A stretch of DNA of 39,623 nucleotides from Physocladia obscura (Eukaryota; Chytridiomycota; Chytridiomycetes; Chytridiales; Chytriomycetaceae): the NCBI GenBank assembly GCA_027596945.1, contig JADGJH010000032.1, forward strand, positions 1 through 39,623, read 5' to 3'. This document shows, piece by piece, positions 32,773 to 39,623 of this stretch (within the stretch, counting starts at the first letter, position 1; each line of letters starts with the position of its first letter). The notes beneath the pieces were generated by a model. The model saw only the letters and a list, made by a program, of their open reading frames with translations, was not told where the DNA came from and made no database searches. The position numbers and the translations under genes are program-made.

Positions 32773-33426
32773 GCTCTTTTTTTTTTTAAAAAAAGGGGGG
32801 GAAAATTTTTTGTTTCTCTTTATTATTTGTAATAATTCGTTTGATGACAAACAATATTGTTCAACTTTATGGTTTGATCAAGCCAAAACGGATACACATT
32901 AATAATATCCGCTTTTTTAAAAAGAGAATTCAAGGGATGAAGAGAATTTTTAATGACGGAGCTGGTTGTCGTTCAACCAAAAACACCTTTTTCATCATCT
33001 CTTGTTATCTACACAAGCTGAAGTCTCGTGCATCTAAAGTTGTGAGTGAGCCCCAGCCCCTATACGCTTATGGATTATATGATTCAGTGATAAGGAAAGT
33101 TATTCAGTAAAACAACTGAAAACTATACAGAAGTATTATGTATGATGAATTATGTTTATCCATAATTTTATATCACAGCATATACTTTTTTTCAGTTGTT
33201 GGAGCCTCGCAGCAATGATTAGAATTTTAATTACACAGAATTGTTCATATGTGACAGTGATTTATACCAGACTCTTGCCACTTTTCATGGAATTTTAACA
33301 AAATTGACTTCATTTTATATGTTGTCAATGCTTGACATGGAAAATATTTTGCTTTGGGATTGGCAGGTTTCTAAGTAATTTTCAAGGGTGATTGCCATGA
33401 TGTTTAGGTAGGATTGCTTGAAGTAA
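32773..33426. other. spacer between MFS gene and kinase
   Basis: No conserved motif. In particular, the minus strand of 33110-33420 does not encode the missing C-terminal lobe of the adjacent kinase in any frame I checked. Confidence 0.45.
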
Positions 33427-33498
33427 AAAAAAAAAAAAAAAAAAATTTATATAAAAAAAAAAAAAAAAAATTTTTAATTAAAAAAAAAAAAAAAAAAA
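33427..33498. repeat. three adjacent long A-runs
   Basis: Three runs of roughly 17-22 A separated by short AT motifs (TTTATAT and TTTTTAATT). Read on the minus strand they follow directly on the last recognisable kinase exon. Prone to assembly or sequencing error. Confidence 0.9.
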
Positions 33499-35559
33499 TC
33501 TCACCATGCACTTTCTCTTTGATGATGGCTGCATTCGATCAAATGGCCAAAAAGCACCGTAGTTTTCAAAATAGTTTTTAAACCGTGTGTCAGTAGCCTT
33601 TGCACTTCTCCATGGAATAGCATTATGTGCCATAACATAGCTAAATAATTGATATGAACATCCAAGTAAAAAAAATATAATATAAATTGAAAAACTCACT
33701 ATATAATTCCAATAGACCAAACATCAACCAGATCCGGTTCGTATTCCCGATTATAAAAGACTTCAGGAGCAATATACGGGCCACTACCACATTCGCCGAC
33801 ACTTTTCCGTGAAATTGTTTCGAGCGGTAAACGAAAAACAGCCGAAACACCAAAGTCCGTAATTTTTAGAATCGTACATGTCTTGTCGAGCAAAAGGTTT
33901 TCCGGTTTCAAGTCCCGATGAGCGACTCCTTCTGAATGGAGATAAGCAACTCCATTAACCAGTTGTCTGAAAAAGCTGGAAGGTTCACAAAGAAGTCAGA
34001 AAACGCATTGAAAAAAAAAGTAGGTAATCAAAGCTCTACTCACCAGTCAACAATATTTGGATCAGTTAATAAACCCAATTGAATCTTGGAGAATAAATCT
34101 CCGCCTTCTGAATATTCCATGACCAAGTTCCAACGCCGATACTGAGAATTTTTTAAAAAACAGTAAAATATTCAGTAAACGAGAATCACGACTATATATG
34201 GCAAAATTAAAACAAAATCTCACATCGTCTTGAATTAAATCAACGGTTCGAACCACGTTTTCATGAATCAACGACGAACTTATACAAAATTCTGCAGTTA
34301 ATTTCTTAACATACGCTTTATAATCTTCGCCTTTTTTTCTCGAATTAAACTCTTTAATGGCGAACTTCTTGTCAGAATTGACTGGAAATAAAATAAATAA
34401 ATATTTGCAAATTGGACTTTCAAAATCGATTATCACCTGGCGAACAGAGTTTCACAACAGAACTTGCACCGCGCCCAACTTCCTTATTGGAGCTTGAGCC
34501 ATACTTTTCTGAGAACGATGACTCTGAGGCAGATCGACTTATTGCGGGTACAATAGACGGATCGTGGTTCAAATGGGCCAAACTGGAAGAGGAGGCGGGA
34601 TGAAGCTGATCTGGAGCAGGAGGTAACTCAGCGGCAGTGGAATTATTGCGTCTTTTTGACAAAATGTTGCGAAAAATGTTTGCACTGGCATTTGCACTAC
34701 TTGCCCCAGAAATTTGGTTCGCGTTCATGCTCGAAATTACAGCAGGCGAATTAGCGACGGGTTCGTGGTCGCTGGAATCGTCCAGGTGCGCGTGGGGAGA
34801 GTTTATACTCTTTTTCCTAGCGCCGAGAGCAAGTCCTTTAATTGAGATTTTCGAAGACTTACGCCTGATATCTTTGGAAGGCTTGGCGGCGGGGCCATCG
34901 AAGTCACTTTCGGAGTCGGAATCCGCGACCGCAGTCGCAGATTTTTTGAAAAGCATTTTCTGCGAGTTGAGACGTGGGACAGAGCTGGCGGCGGCGGAAT
35001 TGTTGCTGTTATTGTTATTACTGTTGTTGTTACTACTGGCTGAGGCTGTGCTTCCGACGGACGAGCGTTGTGGGTTGGCCGGTGGCGCGGCAGGCGCGAA
35101 GTCGGAGTCATCGTCGGAAGTGAAGGTCGATGACACGGCCGACGACGCCTCCGAGTCGCTGGCGTAACGCTTCGATCGTGCCAGCAACGCAACGGCGGCC
35201 TCCTTCTCGCCGGATTTCTCGCTGGTCTTTGGGCCCGTATTCGCCCCTTGAGCCGAGTTGCCCCCGAAAAAAATGCGATACAGCGTCTTTGAGTTGTTGT
35301 TACTGCTGCTGTTTCCGTTCAGGTTCATGTTCAGGTTTAGATTCAACCCAGCGCCCGCTCCCGTCTTTGTAGTCTTGCTGTAGTTTGTCCGTCGCGCGTC
35401 TGCGTCGCTGCCGCCTGCCGAAGATCCTGCCTCACTACTGCTGCCGTCATCTTTGTCTCCCCTGCTTTGTTCCTTGCCGCCCTTATCCCGCTTCAGGCTC
35501 TGGCTACCATGCGTCTTATCCAGGTTGGTTGTCCAGATATCCACATCAAAGTTTGACAT
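33478..35559 (-). CDS. HAL4/SAT4-like Ser/Thr kinase, C-lobe truncated
   Basis: Exons 34437-35559, 34224-34381, 34044-34141, 33700-33975 and 33505-33640 join in phase to give 597 codons. The first 360 residues are Ser/Asn/Gly-rich and disordered. The kinase domain starts with GRGASSVVKL (Gly loop), FAIKEF (ATP Lys), VMEYSEGGDL (hinge), HRDLKPEN (catalytic loop), ITDFGVSAV (Mg loop) and YIAPEVF. CGSGPYIAPE and VDVWSIGIIYYVM...IPWRSA are typical of the fungal HAL/NPR1 group, which regulates transporters at the plasma membrane. After SSKRKCM comes a donor-like GTGAGA and then the A/T-run. The final helices (usual 'ML.P.P..R.T') are not found. Without splicing, translation ends eight codons later at 33478. 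Confidence 0.75.
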
Positions 35560-36244
35560 TTCTGTTCGTTTTGCAAGTTGTCAAGTATCCGCAATATCGT
35601 GTGCGCGTTTCTAAGTGAACGTGGTGTACTTTGCGAACGCTTTTGTTTCCGGCCTGCTCTTGATATTCGCGTCTGTTTCCGCGCTTCCTTTTTTTTTTTC
35701 CTTTTTTTCTGAATAATTTCTGTCTTTTTTTGGCTTTCAGCCGCCTATTCCCATCACCCAGCCTCCCCAGCCCCCCCATTTTGTCTTTAAAATAAAACAG
35801 CCTCCATTTGTTCTTACGATAAGCTGCAAATATATTTGCCCTGTGAACTGTCAGCCATCACCACTACACTGTCTCTTCTTTCTCCAATAACCTAAAATTC
35901 TTTCATTGTTGATGAAAATTTTTTAACCCTCTTTTTTTAATGAACTTTTTCTGGGGATGAACAAATGATACTGGAGAAGGAAGGTTTCTTTGTTGTCCTC
36001 TTCCTTGTTTTTCCCTTTTCCTGCAGTTCTGGGTTTTTGCTGAGGTGATATTTATTTATTCTTAAACTAAATAAATTTATTGAGTGATTCAACTGTGATG
36101 CATGTAGCCGAAATCAACATATTCTTACATAAAAAATTAATTACATTCTGATGTTTTTAATTCTGTTTGATAAATAATTTATAATTTTCTCCGGGAAAGG
36201 AAGAAATCGGTTGTGTTTTGAGAATCAAAATTTATTCAAGACAA
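35560..36244. other. spacer between kinase and RPT4
   Basis: Contains the kinase 5' flank and RPT4 3' flank; pyrimidine-rich near 35690-35780. No coding signal was seen. Confidence 0.45.
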
Positions 36245-37814
36245 TCAGGATGTGAGATTGGTGTCCAACTTTGTTTCAAGCTTCTTTGCCTCCGCAACTT
36301 TGCGCACAGCCTTCATAAAGTCGTCATTAATGCAATAGTCTCGTTCTTCACGAATTGCAAACATGCCTATTGTTTCAATAATCAATATCAAAAAAGAAAA
36401 AAAGAGAAAAATTTATATAACTTACCTGCTTCAGTACAGACATTCCTCATATCAGCTCCGTTGAATCCATCAGAAAGCTTCACGACTGCATCATAGTCTG
36501 CAAAATTATGGGGTCAACAATTTAATATTTGATTAATTTTTCAACTTGAAAATATTCATTCTTACCGATTTCTCCCGTCTTCGTGATTCCAGATGCATGG
36601 ATTTTTAAAACCTCCATTCTACCTTGATCATTTGGCAAAGGAATCTCAATTTTTCTATCCAATCTGCCCGGTCTCAAAAGCGCTGGATCCAAAGTATCAG
36701 GACGGTTTGTTGCCATAATCAGCTTTGTCTGCCCCAAATAATCAAATCCATCCATCTGGTTCAACAGCTCCATCAGTGTGCGTTGAATTTCACGATCAGC
36801 ACTTGTTCCTTCACTGAAACGGCGCCCTCCAATCGCGTCGATTTCGTCCATAAAAATGATACATGGCTCATGTTCTTTTGCATAACCTGGAAAATAATTC
36901 GGATTAATATTTAAATAAATTTTGTTTGAAATTATAGTTATACTTACCAAACATTTCACGAATCAATCTTGCACTTTCACCTATATATTTGTCCACAATT
37001 GCACTTGATACTACCTTCAAAAAGTTGCATTCGAGTGTCGCCGCAACTGCTCGTGCCAGAAGCGTTTTACCAGTTCCGGGAGGTCCGTAAAGCAGCACTC
37101 CTTTTGGTGGCTTGATACCCACGCGAATAAACAGTTCGGGGTTAATGAGAGGGAGTTCAATAACCTGAGTTTTCGCGTCAAATTTAATCACAGCTGTATA
37201 AACAATACATATAAAAACAACCACGAAACCTCTCTTAATTCACGAATTTGTTCACCTAGACCACCAATTCCAGCAAAAGTAATATCTCCAGGATCTTCAG
37301 TACTCATATTGTATACAAGTGGATCGACTTCACGCGGTAAGATTCTCATGATTGTCAGGGTCGTGATATCCAGAGCAACACGAACACCTTGTTTGAGCTT
37401 ATCTTTAGCAACCTTGTTCCGACATCCCACTACATAACGGGGACCAGACGAAGCTTTGACAATAACTGCATATAATTTAAATACTCCACTCCGTATAAAA
37501 AACCAAAAAGCTTTTACATTTGTCTTCCGTCAGTTGCTTTAAAACTTCGCCAATCATTTGCCCAACGCTTTGAAGCGCTTTGATGTCTTCTTCTGTTTTT
37601 TCAAAATCTTTTTCAAGAGTCCTCAGACCCAATCGCACTGATTTAATTTAGAAAGTGGTTGTGAATACATTAAAAAGAGAAACAATCAGTAGTGGGAGAG
37701 AAAGAAGGTAAAAAACTCACAATCCTTGACTCTCGCCTCAAATTCTCTGTGTTCGAGCAACCGTTTTCTGTAATCGGTCAAAGCTTTTTCGCGGCGTTCG
37801 TCGGAGGCAGACAT
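36245..37814 (-). CDS. RPT4: 26S proteasome regulatory ATPase subunit Rpt4
   Basis: Seven exons join in phase (37721-37814, 37518-37637, 37465-37230, 37164-36948, 36886-36566, 36497-36426, 36366-36245) to give 393 aa, the usual length for Rpt4/PSMC6. An N-terminal coiled coil ([20 protein letters not shown]) is followed by the OB region (YVVGCRNKV). The AAA+ domain has Walker A GPPGTGKT, pore loop [14 protein letters not shown], Walker [11 protein letters not shown], sensor 1 MATNRPD and arginine fingers [10 protein letters not shown]. The C-terminus KKLETKLD matches Rpt4 rather than other Rpt subunits. It unfolds and threads ubiquitinated substrates into the 20S core as part of the base ring. 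It diverges from the ZNHIT2-like gene with 606 bp between starts. Confidence 0.95.
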
Positions 37815-38420
37815 TCTGTTGCGCAGACATATCAAACGGCGAATAGGTGGATGCGTGAACAGACGAACGGATGGATATTGTGTTGATGTTAGAGTACTTT
37901 TTTTTTTGGGTTGGACAGAGTAGGGTAGATGGTCAAAACAAACGAACGAATGCCGAGAGATAGATTAATGCTTTAGATGATTTATTTTTTGATCGCTAGT
38001 GACTTTCAGTCGGAAATCGCCGTTGCGTGCGTTCGTTTCGTATATTCGCTTTAAATTTTAGTACGCGTCACTCACTTTCCAGGTTTTTGCAACAAATCAC
38101 AAAACAAAAATACAAAGCAGATGCAACAACTATGGTCAACAACCAACCATAGAAAATAGATAAAATCCAAACAAATCCACAGAACAAGAGTGGGATTGGA
38201 TTCTAAGTTTAAATAAAATGCGATTTTTTGTTCTCCAATTTCTTTGCAGTGGTTGAAGTTGGTAGTTGGCTGGAAATAGAAAGGAAGCCAGAGAAGATAG
38301 CGAGTGATTTGTAGCTGTCTTTGGCAGTGGTAGTGAAAGAGGGAGTTCGAGGTGACAGGGGAAGGGAAAGTTCTCAACAGATGCAATATAAGCTTCATTT
38401 TTGTTCTTTTTCATCCTGTC
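37815..38420. promoter_or_regulatory. divergent promoter region of RPT4 and ZNHIT2-like gene
   Basis: 606 bp between opposed start codons. No conserved coding segment. A proteasome-associated control element of the PACE type was not recognised by eye. Confidence 0.35.
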
Positions 38421-39610
38421 ATGGCATCCTCACCGCAGTGTGGCTTGTGAGCAACTTCCCTTGCGATCCATTCGATTTATTACTGATAATACTTTACACT
38501 GTCATTATAAACATCGGACAAATCGAAATAACTCCGACAATCGAATCAAAATAACACACAAAATTGGGTTGTAAAGATGCTCGCTTGTCCCATCTAAGTA
38601 TTCTTGTCCGCGCTGTAATGTTGCATATTGTTCGCTCGCCTGTTATCGAAGTCCATCACACATACGATGTTCAGAAGCATTCTACAAAGATCAGATTCAC
38701 TCGCAACTACTTGATCGCCCAACAGCCCAGTCCGCGTATTATACAGGCACGGCCGCGCACACTGCGTCTCTGGCGCAAACAACGACAACAGCAACTCGAG
38801 CAACGGATGCAGATTCAGAAACCCGTCGAACCATGCTGAAGATGCTGGAGCGTTTCGAATCCTCGCACCCGCCTATTGATCATACGCGTCCCGATTCGCC
38901 ATCTAATTCCGACTCGAATTCGGATTTCGATGCTGCTGCCCTTGCTGACCAGTTTTCTGGTCTTGATCTTGGTGAGCTTTTGTTTTATTTTTTGTATTCA
39001 GCTGATTATAGCTTCCTTCACTCAAACAGAAACAATGCCTATTGACAAAGTTCTAGCTCTAGTTCCAGAAACTTATTTGAAAGCTTTTGAATCCGACTTG
39101 AAATCAGGCAAAATTTTGGAATCGGACGCTTTTTCTGAGGCAATTACAAAACCTTGGTGGCTCCCAATGACTGGCACCGACATAACTTCAAAGCTCGTTC
39201 AAGAATTATCTTCCTCGTCATCTCTTTTGTCCGATACTGAAAATTTTTTGTCACCAAGTACGGCTAATCCACCAGTCGAAATCTGCGACATTCCACCATT
39301 CTCATCCCTATCGAAACTACCGCCGCATACTTCTTTGCCTTTCAATCTTGTTGAACTTTTGTGCATTTATTCGATTATTTGGCGGCGGTTCAACGGTGAT
39401 TTTTCGGATACTCACGATAATCAACTTGATATTTGCTCTCTGACTTGTTCATTGTCGCTTGTTTTGATGGATCAAGCAGCCGCGGTTTCATCAACTTCGT
39501 CTATTTCTACTGACGGTGGCGATATTAGCAGCAATGTGCAAAGAAAATTTGGTTTTGGTTATCAAGATTTCGATTCAGTTTTTGCATCTGTATTTACTCG
39601 TGTGTTAGAG
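38421..39610 (+). CDS. HIT zinc-finger protein, ZNHIT2-like (3' partial)
   Basis: Exons 38421-38446, 38577-38971 and 39030-39610 join in phase (334 codons), and a donor GTAAAA at 39611 shows the gene continues past the window. The first short exon supplies MASSPQCGL and the second continues CSLVPSKYSCPRCNVAYCSL, then CYR, H, and CSEAFY. Together they form a complete HIT zinc finger (CxxC...CxxC...CxxxC...H...C). The FYKDQIHSQL segment after the finger and the later LPFNLVELLCIYSIIWRRFN and NGDF, with a WW pair (KPWWLP), match the ZNHIT2 family, which assists assembly of R2TP-dependent complexes and U5 snRNP. The Ser/Asp-rich linker is variable. The 26-nt first exon is easy to miss. Confidence 0.85.
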
Positions 39611-39623
39611 GTAAAAACTATTG

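Noticed and set aside
34637..35372. Long plus-strand frames opposite the kinase gene
   Set aside because: Leu-rich frames arise as the complement of Asn/Ser repeats in the kinase N-terminus; no independent motif.
1..39623. CRISPR arrays, insertion sequences, prophage or bacterial operons
   Set aside because: No repeat-spacer pattern, transposase or terminal inverted repeats were seen, and the spliced genes show a eukaryotic locus.

Overview
The window is eukaryotic nuclear DNA, most likely from an early-diverging (chytrid-like) fungus. Genes are split by many short GT-AG introns (mostly about 50-110 nt), spacers are AT-rich with long A/T runs, and there are no bacterial operons or ribosome-binding sites. 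Gene content fits a fungus: a HAL-family Ser/Thr kinase, a PCL/PHO80-like cyclin, a DHA1-type MFS exporter, a chitin-binding expansin-like membrane protein and a TAM/LaeA-type methyltransferase. The exact taxon cannot be fixed from sequence alone. Most gene models below were rebuilt by joining exons whose reading phases agree.

Layout. 0.3-2.5 kb: unrecognised minus-strand genes and duplicated fragments, including an alpha/beta-hydrolase-like remnant. 3.3-4.6 kb: membrane-anchored protein with two chitin-binding modules and a double-psi-barrel domain. 5.0-6.8 kb: a pseudogene graveyard, an Hsp70 relic followed by a GH35 beta-galactosidase relic, both lacking their central part. 7.0-12.7 kb: an unknown membrane protein divergent from a complete TIR-NACHT-ankyrin (NLR-like) gene of 1203 codons. 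14.0-15.4 kb: seven-exon SAM methyltransferase. 16.3-19.6 kb: two tandem paralogues with a Nudix-like fold lacking the catalytic glutamates, one fused to a helical C-terminal region. 20.9-27.4 kb: Gln-rich minus-strand genes, including an atypical cyclin, interrupted by a 10-N assembly gap flanked by a direct repeat. 27.8-31.0 kb: a degraded plus-strand gene, a secreted type I membrane protein, and a poorly resolved minus-strand split gene. 31.2-37.8 kb: MFS exporter, HAL-like kinase whose C-lobe is cut off at a poly-A tract, and proteasome ATPase Rpt4. 38.4 kb to the end: a HIT-zinc-finger (ZNHIT2-like) gene that runs out of the window.

Housekeeping genes (Rpt4, ZNHIT2-like, cyclin, kinase, transporter) cluster on the right; the left and centre are accessory. 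The best candidate for new biology is the neighbourhood of a TIR-NLR with its predicted catalytic Glu kept and, 3.5 kb away, paired Nudix-like pseudoenzymes. A functional link through NAD-derived nucleotides is only a hypothesis.
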